Shown here: positions 36,301 to 44,315 of the stretch, one piece after another
How the letters are laid out: each line of letters starts with the position of its first letter
Position numbering within the stretch: the first letter of the stretch is position 1
Origin: Lachnospiraceae bacterium C7
GTDB taxonomy: Bacteria > Bacillota > Clostridia > Lachnospirales > Lachnospiraceae
Assembly: GCA_900113385.1 (NCBI GenBank)
Contig: FOPE01000005.1
Location: 1-64,000, forward strand
DNA: 64,000 bases
Direction of reading: 5' to 3'
Notes under the pieces: generated by a model
What the model was told of the DNA's origin: nothing
Database searches by the model: none
Seen by the model: only the letters and a program-made list of their open reading frames with translations
Program-made: the position numbers and the translations under genes

Positions 36301-37392
36301 AATAGTTATATGGATTGGATTATTCCAGCAATTTTGTCTTATCCAAATAAATATGAAGTAGATATTGTAAACCTTTCATCTCTAGTTTATGAGGCAATAG
36401 AAGAAGCAGTAATAAATAAAATCCAGGAGATGGATTTAAGAAAAAAAATAATTAATTCATCATCAGATTTAATTAGTGATATTGAAAAGCAATTAGATTT
36501 TGAATATCCTTATTTAGATCAGCTTAACAAAAAAAGTAAGTATTCTGTATCAGAATTAAAGAAACTTTCTATGGAACAAGCATATGATGAAAATCAAGGA
36601 GAAGCAGAAACACCTACTTTTTTAAAGGAACTTTCAGAAGCAGAAAAAATAGTTCCTAAATTTATATTAAAGGAACGAGAAAAAAAGGCTGAAGAATTAG
36701 AAAAAAACGAAAAAGTAAATGAAAAAAATGATGCAGATTCTGTTTTTATTCAGCTAGAGTTTGATCAATTTCTTCAAGAGGAATTAGAAAATAAAAACGA
36801 GCAAGACGAAGCTAAGGAACAGCAAACAGATGAAGAGGGCCGAGTTATAGTTCCACCTAAAAAAGAGATTAATTTAGGAGCTAGACGAGGTACAGCAATG
36901 CATAGACTTTTACAGTGTATGAATTTCAAAGAAATCCTAAACATAGATAGAGAAAACAATAAGAAAGTTTTTGCATATGTAAAAAGGCAGATTGAAAACG
37001 CTGTGAAAGAGGAACTTATGACAACTAACGATGCAAAACTTATCTATATAAATGGAATTTGCGATTTCGTTCGTTCTGATGTTGCCCTTAGAATGGCTAA
37101 GGCAGATGAAAAAGGTGATTTATATAAGGAAAAACCATTTGTAATGGATTATAATGATGCATTGTTGCAAGGTATTATTGATGTCTTTTGGGTGGAAGAT
37201 GATGGCATTGTTTTGCTTGATTATAAGACGGATAGTGTAAAAACAGGCCAAGAATTGGTAATGCGTTATGAAATGCAGATTAATTTATATGCAGAAGCTC
37301 TTAGTAGAATTTTTTCGACTAAAGAGCATAAAGTAAAGACGAAGGAAAAACTTTTATATTCCTTCAAATTAAAAGAGGTAGTAGAAGTATGA
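33352..37392 (+). CDS. addA: AddA, helicase-nuclease subunit of AddAB
   Basis: This is the UvrD-type motor and nuclease of the complex. It shows Walker A SAAAGSGKT at residues 23-31, VVTFTKAAAAEMRERI, DEYQDSNDVQ, GDVKQSIYRFRLAKPELF and MTIHQSKGLEFPIVFV. At the C-terminus is a RecB-type nuclease motif, IVLLDYKTDSV. The 1346-residue length is at the upper end for AddA because of a Glu/Lys-rich insertion before the nuclease (about residues 1085-1165). AAAGGAGG ends 10 bases before the ATG, inside the end of addB. Its last four bases overlap the start of maf. Confidence 0.97.
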   Translation: MGVKWTSEQQKVIDTRNKNVLVSAAAGSGKTAVLVERIIKMITDEKKPVDIDKLLVVTFTKAAAAEMRERIGNAIEKLHEEILKKDQADAMIENLEKQMTLIHNAKITTIDSFCNFIVRNHFGEINLEPNFRIGDQGEIKLLEGDVIAKVFEDFYAQKDEKFLRLIDTYSDKRSDEEVKKMVLAIYRASASQPWPREWIESLRKAYSTEYTKNIEDLPVIKDMVYYAKVNIKEFCESYKECLETIDREPILEKYKEIFASELEALEALLDLDGYSELRDGINKEIFAKRLPAIKVENGSTEKKIKDAINDKRKAIKEKINKQMKGKDFALDSSSIKKQMENSSPFVDELIEVTFAFMDALEEEKKSRHVADFGDVEHYALKILVDENTKEPTTTAKEYQETFDEIMIDEYQDSNDVQEWILQAISKESAGGNNTFMVGDVKQSIYRFRLAKPELFMHKYKTFSLDDESTSQRIDLAKNFRSRQEVVDSVNDIFFKLMNEDLGKVNYDAKAALYCGASYLENEGCNTEVLIVDSEINEEDELTAGKEGKTKELSLLGNADSTNVEAVMIAKKIKEILKEQKVTDKETGELRQAKLSDIVILLRSLKKVGEQFAKVLNNHGIPATVQKSTGYFDATEVQVMLSFLQILDNPYQDIPLTTVLKSKFAGIDDLELAELRIRNKSISFSQIVVDYATTLNLVWKTHEMEIAVEKAKQEQENRKDSLTMPTEFKYDESEVFEKTSMPEEDYRSLLELIQCRESTEEKLCIFWRKYEKIRAMMADTPTHDLIQKIFNEYNYLNYVAAMPAGSKREANLKKLLEKAIAYEQTMYKGVFHFVRYIEQLKKYEIDEGEADVIGENTEAVRIMTIHQSKGLEFPIVFVSNISKKFNQSDTRSKMIIHPDLGIGIDEITLKPRTKRNSFFKNIIKDKIVQENLGEELRVLYVALTRAKEKLILTGSIKDAQKNFSKYTGQTKEGQFLPYSTRRDANSYMDWIIPAILSYPNKYEVDIVNLSSLVYEAIEEAVINKIQEMDLRKKIINSSSDLISDIEKQLDFEYPYLDQLNKKSKYSVSELKKLSMEQAYDENQGEAETPTFLKELSEAEKIVPKFILKEREKKAEELEKNEKVNEKNDADSVFIQLEFDQFLQEELENKNEQDEAKEQQTDEEGRVIVPPKKEINLGARRGTAMHRLLQCMNFKEILNIDRENNKKVFAYVKRQIENAVKEELMTTNDAKLIYINGICDFVRSDVALRMAKADEKGDLYKEKPFVMDYNDALLQGIIDVFWVEDDGIVLLDYKTDSVKTGQELVMRYEMQINLYAEALSRIFSTKEHKVKTKEKLLYSFKLKEVVEV

Positions 37393-38015
37393 GTCAAATA
37401 GTTTTAGCGTCAGGTTCACCTAGAAGAAAAGAATTATTAGAGCAAATTGGGTTAGAATTTGATATTTTTCCAGCAAAAGGAGAAGAAATAACTACAAAAA
37501 CAATTCCAAGTGAAGTAGTTATGGACCTTTCAAAAAGTAAAGCCATTGAAGTAGCGTCAATGGTAAATGATTATAATGAAAAGCATAAAGAACTAACAAC
37601 ACCACAGGACATTTTAGTAATTGGTGCAGATACTGTAGTTGCTTATGGCAATGAAATCCTTGGGAAACCAAAGGATGAAGAAGATGCAAAAAGAATGTTA
37701 AGAATGCTTTCAGGCAATACCCATGGAGTTTATACAGGAGTTACTTGCGTTTTTATAGATAAAAGCGGAAAAGCAGGACTACATAGCTTTTTTGAAAAGA
37801 CTCAAGTAAGTATGTATGAAATGTCCGAAGAGGAAATAGACAGATATATAGAAACAGGAGAGCCTATGGATAAGGCAGGTAGCTATGGAATTCAAGGAAA
37901 ATGCGCAATTTACATTAAAAAAATTGAAGGGGATTATAACAATGTAGTAGGTCTTCCGATAAGTAAATTGTATCAAGAATTAAAAAGTGTTGGAATTGAT
38001 ATATATTTGTGGTAG
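37389..38015 (+). CDS. maf: Maf-like nucleoside triphosphate pyrophosphatase
   Basis: Maf proteins hydrolyse certain non-canonical or modified nucleotides to monophosphates and slow septum formation when overproduced. The signature LASGSPRRKELLEQIGLEFDI opens the protein, followed by the catalytic-Asp motif VIGADTVVAYGNEILGKPKD, and SYGIQGKCAIYIKKIEGDYNNVVGLP at the end. At 208 residues it is a few longer than usual because of an insertion around residue 60. It overlaps addA by four bases (ATGA), so translation is coupled. Confidence 0.94.
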   Translation: MSQIVLASGSPRRKELLEQIGLEFDIFPAKGEEITTKTIPSEVVMDLSKSKAIEVASMVNDYNEKHKELTTPQDILVIGADTVVAYGNEILGKPKDEEDAKRMLRMLSGNTHGVYTGVTCVFIDKSGKAGLHSFFEKTQVSMYEMSEEEIDRYIETGEPMDKAGSYGIQGKCAIYIKKIEGDYNNVVGLPISKLYQELKSVGIDIYLW

Positions 38016-38029
38016 AATAGCAAAGTGTC

Positions 38030-38066
38030 GCAAAACTAGACTAACCATAGTGGTTTTTGATTTTGC
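38030..38066 (+). terminator. Probable terminator after maf
   Basis: An outer GCAAAA/TTTTGC stem (38030-38035 with 38061-38066) and an inner AACCA/TGGTT stem flank an internal loop rich in T. The -35 box of the next gene overlaps its end. Confidence 0.5.
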
Positions 38067-38092
38067 ATATATTGATGGATAAAATATATAAT
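38063..38092 (+). promoter_or_regulatory. Promoter of the small acidic protein gene
   Basis: TTGCAT (38063-38068) and TATAAT (38087-38092) with an 18-base spacer. Confidence 0.5.
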
Positions 38093-38129
38093 TACATCAA
38101 TTTATTAAAAGAAAAAGGAGAGCTTTATT

Positions 38130-38399
38130 ATGAACGGATATGAATACGATGAAGAGGTTTTAAACACTTTTTTAGAGAATCAAGGACAACTTTTTTCGGA
38201 GAATGTTGCTAATTCTTTAGAGGAAGCAGAGGCTTTTTTAGAGGATTGTATGGCAATAGTTTGTGCGAATTTCAAAGAAGTTAAAGAGTATTTTAAAGAG
38301 GCTGGAACAGATATTTCAGGTATGAGTGACGAAGACCTTAAAGATGCTTGTGAAGTCTTTGAAATTGAAGATGGAAGATATCTAATAGTAGAAGGTTAG
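38130..38399 (+). CDS. Small acidic protein, function unknown
   Basis: The 89-residue product is rich in Glu and Asp, probably all-helical, with no signal peptide or membrane segment. It starts MNGYEYDEEVLNTFLENQGQ and ends with a short strand-like tail EIEDGRYLIVEG. AAAGGAGAG lies before the ATG and a promoter is visible, so the gene looks real. Two cysteines occur (CMAIVCANF). No family is recognised. It stands alone between maf and a PAP2 gene. Confidence 0.7.
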   Translation: MNGYEYDEEVLNTFLENQGQLFSENVANSLEEAEAFLEDCMAIVCANFKEVKEYFKEAGTDISGMSDEDLKDACEVFEIEDGRYLIVEG

Positions 38400-38404
38400 T
38401 TAAA

Positions 38405-38515
38405 AAACTAGAATAAGACTAAATAAAACTAAAAATAATAATACTAAAGAAAACTAGAATAAGACTAAAAACAATAAGACTAAATAGAACTAGAATAAAA
38501 CTAAAAAGAGACTAA
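38405..38515. repeat. Degenerate short repeats of ACTAGAATAAGACTAAA
   Basis: The words ACTAGAATAA, GACTAAA and AACTAAAA recur at intervals of about 17-35 bases across the gap between the small acidic gene and the PAP2 gene. The units are too short and variable for a CRISPR array, and no coding frame is present. Confidence 0.55.
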
Positions 38516-38537
38516 TTTTTATTGAAGGTGAAAAAAT

Positions 38538-39071
38538 ATGACATGGGAATTTCATTTTTTATATGCTTTACAAAATATTCATACGACTATTTTAGATAAA
38601 ATAATGGTTTTGTTATCTACATTAGGAAATTCAGGAGCAATGTGGATTGGAATGGCTATAGCTTTATCAATTAATCGTAAAACTAGAAAGTTAGGTTTTC
38701 AAATGTTTATTGCAATGTTAGTTGCTTTTATATTAGGTAATGGAATACTTAAAAATTTTATACAACGACAAAGACCTTGCTGGATAGATGATTCAATCAA
38801 ATTATTGATTAGAAATCCAAAAGATTTTTCATTTCCATCGGGGCATTCCTTAAATGGATTTGTTGCTGCAACAACTATTTTCTTAAATGATAGAAAAGCA
38901 GGAATTATTGCTATTATTGCAGCTGGTTTAATAGCTTTTTCAAGATTATATCTTTTTGTACATTTTCCAACAGATGTGCTATGTGGCATAGTCCTAGGTA
39001 TAGGCATTGCAATTTTTGTAAATGAAGTATTTAAAAGATGGAAAAATAATCCACTAAAGAAATTTTATTAA
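38538..39071 (+). CDS. PAP2-family membrane phosphatase
   Basis: This integral membrane acid phosphatase probably acts on a lipid phosphate such as undecaprenyl pyrophosphate or phosphatidylglycerol phosphate. The three family motifs are visible in order: KNFIQRQRPCW, FPSGHSLNGF and SRLYLFVHFPTDV. Several hydrophobic helices surround them. The 177-residue length is typical. A weak GGTG precedes the ATG. The gene is alone between a repeat tract and a shared terminator. The substrate cannot be told from sequence. Confidence 0.9.
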   Translation: MTWEFHFLYALQNIHTTILDKIMVLLSTLGNSGAMWIGMAIALSINRKTRKLGFQMFIAMLVAFILGNGILKNFIQRQRPCWIDDSIKLLIRNPKDFSFPSGHSLNGFVAATTIFLNDRKAGIIAIIAAGLIAFSRLYLFVHFPTDVLCGIVLGIGIAIFVNEVFKRWKNNPLKKFY

Positions 39072-39091
39072 GAAATTAAATAATAATATAT

Positions 39092-39180
39092 AAACGCCAA
39101 TTCTCTACATGGTATTCATTGATATGCATCTAATATTATAGTTACATACCAATGAAGTAGTAGGAAATTGGCGTTTTTTA
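39092..39180. terminator. Bidirectional terminator between the PAP2 gene and htpG
   Basis: AAACGCCAATT (39092-39102) pairs perfectly with AATTGGCGTTT (39166-39176). The 63-base interior can also fold on itself (for example CTAC with GTAG). T runs follow on both strands. Confidence 0.75.
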
Positions 39181-39196
39181 AATTTGTTTTAATATT

Positions 39197-41254
39197 TTAT
39201 TTTGTAAGTAAAAGCATAATGTCATTGCTACGTTTGATGAATTTTGACATTTCATCAACAGCAAGTGGAGCATTACTGATTCTAGCTAAATCATATAATT
39301 GCTCAACAAACATTGGAATATTTTCTGAAGTGTTGTTTTCAAAAATATATTTTACAAGTTGGTTGTTAGCATTAAGTGTAAGTGTTTCATCTGCTGAGAA
39401 CATATTTGGATCCATTCCAGCCATTCCGTTAGCAGAGTAAAGTTTAAACATATCTTGCATACGACGACCTTGCTCAGAAAGTGTTAAAACAGATGCAACA
39501 GAATCATCTTTTAAACTTTCAACTTTTACTGTAAGTTTTTCTTTATTAAGAGTTTTCTTAAATAAGTCACTTAATGTTGTTGTTTCTTCAGTAAGATCTG
39601 CAGCAGAATCATCTTTTAAAGTATCAGTAACATCTGCATCAATTCTCATGAATTTGTAATCTGAATTACGTTGTTCTAATTGAGTAATAAATGAAGAGTC
39701 AATTGTTGAATCTAAGATTACAGCATTCATTTTTTGATCTTTAAACATATTTACATATTGACCTTGCTGATTTAAATCAGTTACATAGTAAATAGTTGTT
39801 TTTTCTTCTTCTTTTGTTTCTGTAGAAGAGTTATCAGTATTTTCATTATCTTTTTTATCTGAATCATCTTTTGCAACTGGTTTTAATAATTCAGGTAATG
39901 TCTGATATTTTCCATAAATATCTTTAAATAGGATATAATCGTTCATCTTATCACAGAACTTAGTATCTCTTAAGCAACCATATTTGATGAATGGACTAAT
40001 ATCATCCCAATATGTTTCGTAATTTTCTTTATCAGTTTTACATAAACCAGAAAGTTTATCAGCAACCTTTTTAGTGATGTAATCAGAAATCTTTTTAACG
40101 AAACCATCGTTTTGTAAAGCTGAACGTGAAACGTTAAGTGGTAAATCAGGACAATCAATTACACCTTTAAGTAACATTAGGAATTCTGGAATAACTTCTT
40201 TAATGTTATCAGCGATAAATACTTGGTTGTTGTATAATTTGATTTTTCCTTCGATTGATTCATATTCAGTATTGATTTTAGGGAAGTATAAAATTCCTTT
40301 TAAGTTAAATGGATAATCCATATTTAAATGAATCCAAAATAGTGGCTCTTTAAAGTCATTAAATACTTTACGGTAAAATGCTTTATACTCCTCATCAGTA
40401 CAATCACTTGGATTTTTTGCCCAAAGTGGAAGAGTGTCATTAAGAGGTACAGGACGTTTTTTGATTTTTAATTTATCTTTTGCAGGTGAAACCTCAACAG
40501 TTTCTTTTTCGCCCTTATCATTTGTTTTTTCCTCTGTTTTAGCATCTTCGTGAATCTCTTCAATTACTTCGTCTGTGTCAAGTTTCTCAGATTTTTCGAT
40601 AATTTCAAATTCGTCTGATGCATTAGCATTTGTAAGGTAAATTTCTGTTGGCATAAATGAACAATATTTCTCGATAACTTCACGAGCCTTAAATTCATTT
40701 ACAAATTCTAAGCAATCTTCATTAATAAATAAAGTGATTTCTGTACCGACAGTATCTTTAGTACCTTCAGTCATGTCGAATTCAGTACCACCATCGCAGC
40801 TCCAATGTACTGGAGTAGAACCTTCTTTATAAGAAAGTGTATCGATTGTTACTTCGTCAGCAACCATAAAGGCAGAATAGAAACCTAAACCAAAGTGGCC
40901 AATGATCTGGTCATCACTTGATTTATCTTTATATTTCTCAATGAAATCTGTTGCGCCAGAAAAAGCAACTTTATTAATGTATTCTTCAACTTCATCGCCA
41001 GTCATTCCAAGACCGTTATCAATGAATTTTAATGTTTTTTCTTGTGGGTTTAAAATAACTTCAATTTTTGCTTTGTAATCTTCTGGAAGAGTATATTCAC
41101 CCATCATATCTAATTTTTTTAATTTAGTAATTGCATCGCAACCATTTGATATAAGTTCACGATAGAAAATATCATGATCAGAATATAACCATTTTTTGAT
41201 TATAGGAAATAAATTGTCGCTATCAATTGAAAGATTTCCGTGTTTTGTACTCAT
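39197..41254 (-). CDS. htpG: HtpG, bacterial Hsp90 chaperone
   Basis: This ATP-dependent chaperone works as a dimer in the cytoplasm. The N-terminal GHKL ATPase shows ELISNGCDAITKL, DNGLGMT and GHFGLGFYSAFMV. A charged linker at about residues 215-250 (Glu/Lys-rich, ending PAKDKLKIKKRPVP) is longer than in most bacteria. The middle domain has SRSALQNDGFVKKI and the C-terminus carries the dimer helices. The length is 685. AAAGGAG precedes the ATG. A perfect CIRCE site lies about 115 bases upstream, so HrcA should control it, unlike Bacillus subtilis htpG, which is HrcA-independent. Confidence 0.97.
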   Translation of the reverse strand: MSTKHGNLSIDSDNLFPIIKKWLYSDHDIFYRELISNGCDAITKLKKLDMMGEYTLPEDYKAKIEVILNPQEKTLKFIDNGLGMTGDEVEEYINKVAFSGATDFIEKYKDKSSDDQIIGHFGLGFYSAFMVADEVTIDTLSYKEGSTPVHWSCDGGTEFDMTEGTKDTVGTEITLFINEDCLEFVNEFKAREVIEKYCSFMPTEIYLTNANASDEFEIIEKSEKLDTDEVIEEIHEDAKTEEKTNDKGEKETVEVSPAKDKLKIKKRPVPLNDTLPLWAKNPSDCTDEEYKAFYRKVFNDFKEPLFWIHLNMDYPFNLKGILYFPKINTEYESIEGKIKLYNNQVFIADNIKEVIPEFLMLLKGVIDCPDLPLNVSRSALQNDGFVKKISDYITKKVADKLSGLCKTDKENYETYWDDISPFIKYGCLRDTKFCDKMNDYILFKDIYGKYQTLPELLKPVAKDDSDKKDNENTDNSSTETKEEEKTTIYYVTDLNQQGQYVNMFKDQKMNAVILDSTIDSSFITQLEQRNSDYKFMRIDADVTDTLKDDSAADLTEETTTLSDLFKKTLNKEKLTVKVESLKDDSVASVLTLSEQGRRMQDMFKLYSANGMAGMDPNMFSADETLTLNANNQLVKYIFENNTSENIPMFVEQLYDLARISNAPLAVDEMSKFIKRSNDIMLLLTK

Positions 41255-41332
41255 AATAATGTCGCTCCTTTAAAAATATATATTAATTTAAATAATTGTT
41301 GTTTAATCTATATAAGATTTACTCTATTAAAA

Positions 41333-41361
41333 ATCATAAAACTAAAAATTAAAAAAGTCAA
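41333..41361 (-). promoter_or_regulatory. Promoter of htpG
   Basis: On the minus strand TTGACT (41361-41356) and TATGAT (41338-41333) are 17 bases apart. The CIRCE element lies 7 bases upstream of the -35. Confidence 0.6.
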
Positions 41362-41368
41362 TAGAAAA

Positions 41369-41395
41369 TTAGCACTCTTTTTAAATGAGTGCTAA
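41369..41395. promoter_or_regulatory. CIRCE operator (HrcA binding site) of htpG
   Basis: TTAGCACTC-N9-GAGTGCTAA, a perfect match in both arms. It lies upstream of the best htpG promoter rather than over or behind it. Repression may therefore work by contact with polymerase at the -35, or another promoter upstream may be used. Confidence 0.92.
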
Positions 41396-41466
41396 CAATT
41401 CCAAAACCAAAATGTATAAAAAATGAATATTTATTATTAAATTATAAATTTTTATGCAAAATAACA

Positions 41467-41494
41467 TTGCAAAAATGAATAATTATGGTATAAT
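41467..41494 (+). promoter_or_regulatory. Promoter of the thioesterase-transporter operon
   Basis: TTGCAA (41467-41472) and TATAAT (41489-41494), 16 bases apart, with an extended -10 (TGG). The leader to the first ATG is about 150 bases. Confidence 0.6.
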
Positions 41495-41582
41495 ATTCAT
41501 ATGCAATACATAAATATGCAGAAAACATTAATAATATACAGATAATTAATATGTATTTACATTAGGGAGAGAAAACTTTAAG

Positions 41583-41636
41583 ATAAATATGTAGAGAATT
41601 TTATTTATTTTTAGGTCAGAGTTTTTACATATTTAT
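41583..41636 (+). other. Inverted repeat in the leader of the thioesterase gene
   Basis: ATAAATATGT (41583-41592) and ACATATTTAT (41627-41636) pair perfectly. The hairpin would end four bases before the GGAGG at 41641, so it could influence ribosome access or mRNA stability. No known riboswitch fold was recognised. Confidence 0.4.
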
Positions 41637-41653
41637 GTTAGGAGGAATTAGTT

Positions 41654-42043
41654 ATGTTAGAAATAGGATTAAAAGGACAGTCTAAGAGAACTGTTACAAA
41701 TGAAACAACAGCTAAAGCACTTAAAAGCGGTGAGCTTGAAGTTCTTGCTACACCAATTATGGTGGCTCTTATGGAAGAGGCTGCATGTAATTGTTTAGAA
41801 GGACATTTAGAAGAGGGACAAAGTAGTGTAGGAACATCATTGAATATTTCACATGTTTCTCCAAGCCCAGTAGGAATGGACATTACTTGTGAAGCAGAAC
41901 TTATTGCAATAGATCGCAAAGCCCTTTCATTTGAAGTAAAGGCCTTCGATGAAAGTGGTCTAATAGGAGAAGGGACACATTCTCGTTTTATTATTAATAA
42001 AGAGAAATTCCAAAATAAAGCCAATTCAAAATTAAATAAATAA
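41654..42043 (+). CDS. Hotdog-fold thioesterase, FlK (fluoroacetyl-CoA thioesterase)-like
   Basis: The 129-residue protein has the signature of FlK-like thioesterases: ATPIMVALMEEAACNCLEGHLEEGQSSVGTSLNISHVSPSPVGM, with the catalytic Glu and His in the expected places. Most such proteins act on other small acyl-CoAs rather than fluoroacetyl-CoA. AGGAGG precedes the ATG. It is the first gene of a probable operon with an amino-acid ABC transporter and a hydrolase (22-base gap to the next gene), an unusual partnership. Confidence 0.85.
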   Translation: MLEIGLKGQSKRTVTNETTAKALKSGELEVLATPIMVALMEEAACNCLEGHLEEGQSSVGTSLNISHVSPSPVGMDITCEAELIAIDRKALSFEVKAFDESGLIGEGTHSRFIINKEKFQNKANSKLNK

Positions 42044-42064
42044 CAAATAAAAAAAGGAGAAACT

Positions 42065-43588
42065 ATGACTAAAAAAAATAATATAAAATCCATCGTAGGA
42101 ATTGTGGCAGTCATTGCTGTTTGCGTGATAGCTGCTATTGCAATTCATGGAAACGGCAAAAAAAATGCCCAAAGCATTAAAAGTGTTAAAGATATTGCAG
42201 GACACAAAATAGGCGTACAGCTTGGTACTACAGGCGATATTTTAGCAAGTGATTATGAAAATGATAAAAAAGGTTCAACTGTTGACCGTTACAACAAGGG
42301 AGCTGATGCGGTTCAAGCATTATCTCAGAATAAAGTAGATTGCGTAATTATTGATGAGGAACCAGCTAAAGCTTTTGCATCACAAAATAAAAATGTTAAG
42401 ATTTTAAAAGAGGCTTTTGCAGATGAATCGTATGCTTTTTGTATTGCAAAAGATAACAAAGCGTTAACAAACAATGTTAATGATGCACTTGAAAAATTGA
42501 AAAAAGACGGAACAATTGATGCAATTAGAGATAATTATATTGGAGAAAATGCAGGCAAGAATCCATATAAATCTAAAAATGTTTCTAGAGAAAATGGAGA
42601 ACTTGTAGTTGCTACTAATGCAACTTTCCAGCCATACGAATATTATAAAGGTGGAAAAGTTGTAGGAATCGATATGGATATTGCACAGGCTGTTTGTGAT
42701 GAATTACACATGAGCATGAAAATTGAAGATATGGAATTCGATTCAATTATTACAGCAGTTCAAACAGGTAAAGCGGATATAGGAGCTGCTGGTATAACAG
42801 TTACAGCAGAAAGAAAGAAAAATATAGATTTTTCTAATTCATATACAACATCAAAACAAGTAGTTCTTGTAAACAATGGTAAAAGTGCAGGATCATCACT
42901 TAGTGTTGGAGAAAAATTCAAAAACAACTTTATTAAAGAGCATAGATATCAATATATTTTAAAAGGTCTTAAGACTACATTATTTATTACAGTTTGTGCC
43001 TTGATAATTGGTATTTTACTTGGTTCATTACTTGCAATTATAAGAACTACACATGATAGAAATGGTGGACTTACTATATTAAATATTTTAGCTAAAATAT
43101 ATTTGACAATTGTTCGAGGAACACCTACTATGGTACAACTTCTTATCATATATTACGTAGTGTTTGCATCAACAAATATTAGCAAAACACTTGTCGCTAT
43201 AGTAGCTTTTGGCTTAAACTCAGCAGCTTATGTTGCAGAAGTTGTTAGATCAGGTATTATGTCTGTTGATAATGGACAGTTTGAAGCAGGACGAAGCCTA
43301 GGTTTATCATACAAAACAACAATGTTGTCAATTGTATTTCCACAGGCATTTAAAAACATTTTACCAGCCCTTGGAAATGAACTTATTACTCTTTTAAAAG
43401 AGACTTCAATAAGTGGTTACATTGGTCTTGTTGATTTAACAAAAGGAAGCGATATTATCAGAAGCATCACATACGATGCAATGATGCCACTTGGTATTGT
43501 AGCAGTTATTTACTTAATAATTGTTATGATACTTACAGCTTTAGTTAATAAGTTAGAGAGGAGTTTAAGAAAGAATGAGCGAAACTAA
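42065..43588 (+). CDS. Amino-acid ABC transporter: substrate-binding domain (apparently circularly permuted) fused to permease
   Basis: Residues 10-28 form a membrane anchor. Residues 36-160 match the second lobe and C-terminal end of a SBP_bac_3 binding protein ([60 protein letters not shown]). Residues 177-271 match its first lobe ([54 protein letters not shown]). In ordinary proteins the first lobe comes before the second, so the domain looks circularly permuted, cut at the hinge. Each half occurs once and the total length (about 235) is that of one domain. Residues 295-500 are a HisM/GlnP-type permease with five membrane helices and the EAA loop [21 protein letters not shown]. The next gene supplies the ATPase. 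Confidence 0.88.
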   Translation: MTKKNNIKSIVGIVAVIAVCVIAAIAIHGNGKKNAQSIKSVKDIAGHKIGVQLGTTGDILASDYENDKKGSTVDRYNKGADAVQALSQNKVDCVIIDEEPAKAFASQNKNVKILKEAFADESYAFCIAKDNKALTNNVNDALEKLKKDGTIDAIRDNYIGENAGKNPYKSKNVSRENGELVVATNATFQPYEYYKGGKVVGIDMDIAQAVCDELHMSMKIEDMEFDSIITAVQTGKADIGAAGITVTAERKKNIDFSNSYTTSKQVVLVNNGKSAGSSLSVGEKFKNNFIKEHRYQYILKGLKTTLFITVCALIIGILLGSLLAIIRTTHDRNGGLTILNILAKIYLTIVRGTPTMVQLLIIYYVVFASTNISKTLVAIVAFGLNSAAYVAEVVRSGIMSVDNGQFEAGRSLGLSYKTTMLSIVFPQAFKNILPALGNELITLLKETSISGYIGLVDLTKGSDIIRSITYDAMMPLGIVAVIYLIIVMILTALVNKLERSLRKNERN

Positions 43589-44315
43589 TGTTTTATTAGA
43601 TATTAAAAATTTAAAAAAGAGTTACGGAAAACATGAAGTTTTAAAAGGAATTAGTACTACAATTTCAAAAGGAGAAGTTATAGCAATTATTGGACCATCA
43701 GGTTGCGGTAAGTCAACTTTCCTTAGATCACTTAATCTACTAGAAGAGCCTACAAGTGGAACTATTCTTTTTGAAAATGAGGATATTACTAACAAGAATA
43801 TTGATATTGATCATATGAGAGAAAGAATTGGAATGGTTTTCCAGCAGTTTAATCTTTTCCCTAATATGACAATTAAGAAAAATATAATGCTTGCCCCTGT
43901 TAAGCTTGGAAAAATGACTAAAGAGGAAGCTAGCCAAAAGGCTGAAGAATTATTAGAAAGAATTGGTCTTAGTGATAAAGCTGATAGTTATCCAGACATG
44001 CTTTCAGGTGGACAAAAACAGCGTGTTGCAATTGCTAGAGCACTTGCTATGAATCCGGATGTTATGCTTTTTGATGAGCCTACATCTGCACTTGATCCTG
44101 AAATGGTAGGTGAGGTTTTAAGTCTTATGCAAGAACTTGCTAAAGAAGGAATGACAATGGTTGTTGTAACACATGAAATGGGATTTGCAAGAGAGGTAGC
44201 AAATCGTGTATTATTTATTAATGAAGGTGTGATTAGTGAGGATGATGTTCCAGAGAATATCTTTACTAATCCAAAAAGTCCAAGATTGCAAGAATTTTTA
44301 AGTAAGGTGTTATAA
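43575..44315 (+). CDS. Amino-acid ABC transporter ATP-binding protein (GlnQ/HisP type)
   Basis: It powers the transporter encoded by the preceding gene, which it overlaps by 14 bases. Motifs: Walker A GPSGCGKS near residue 38, Q-loop [12 protein letters not shown], signature LSGGQKQR, Walker [15 protein letters not shown] and the switch His in VVVTHEMGF. The 246 residues are typical of polar-amino-acid uptake ATPases. AGGAG lies before the ATG. Which amino acid is carried is unknown. Confidence 0.95.
   Translation: MSETNVLLDIKNLKKSYGKHEVLKGISTTISKGEVIAIIGPSGCGKSTFLRSLNLLEEPTSGTILFENEDITNKNIDIDHMRERIGMVFQQFNLFPNMTIKKNIMLAPVKLGKMTKEEASQKAEELLERIGLSDKADSYPDMLSGGQKQRVAIARALAMNPDVMLFDEPTSALDPEMVGEVLSLMQELAKEGMTMVVVTHEMGFAREVANRVLFINEGVISEDDVPENIFTNPKSPRLQEFLSKVL

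Noticed and set aside
38405-38515. Possible CRISPR array
   Set aside because: Units are short, variable and without unique spacers; no cas genes are nearby. The same reasoning excludes 46996-47109 and 15060-15180.
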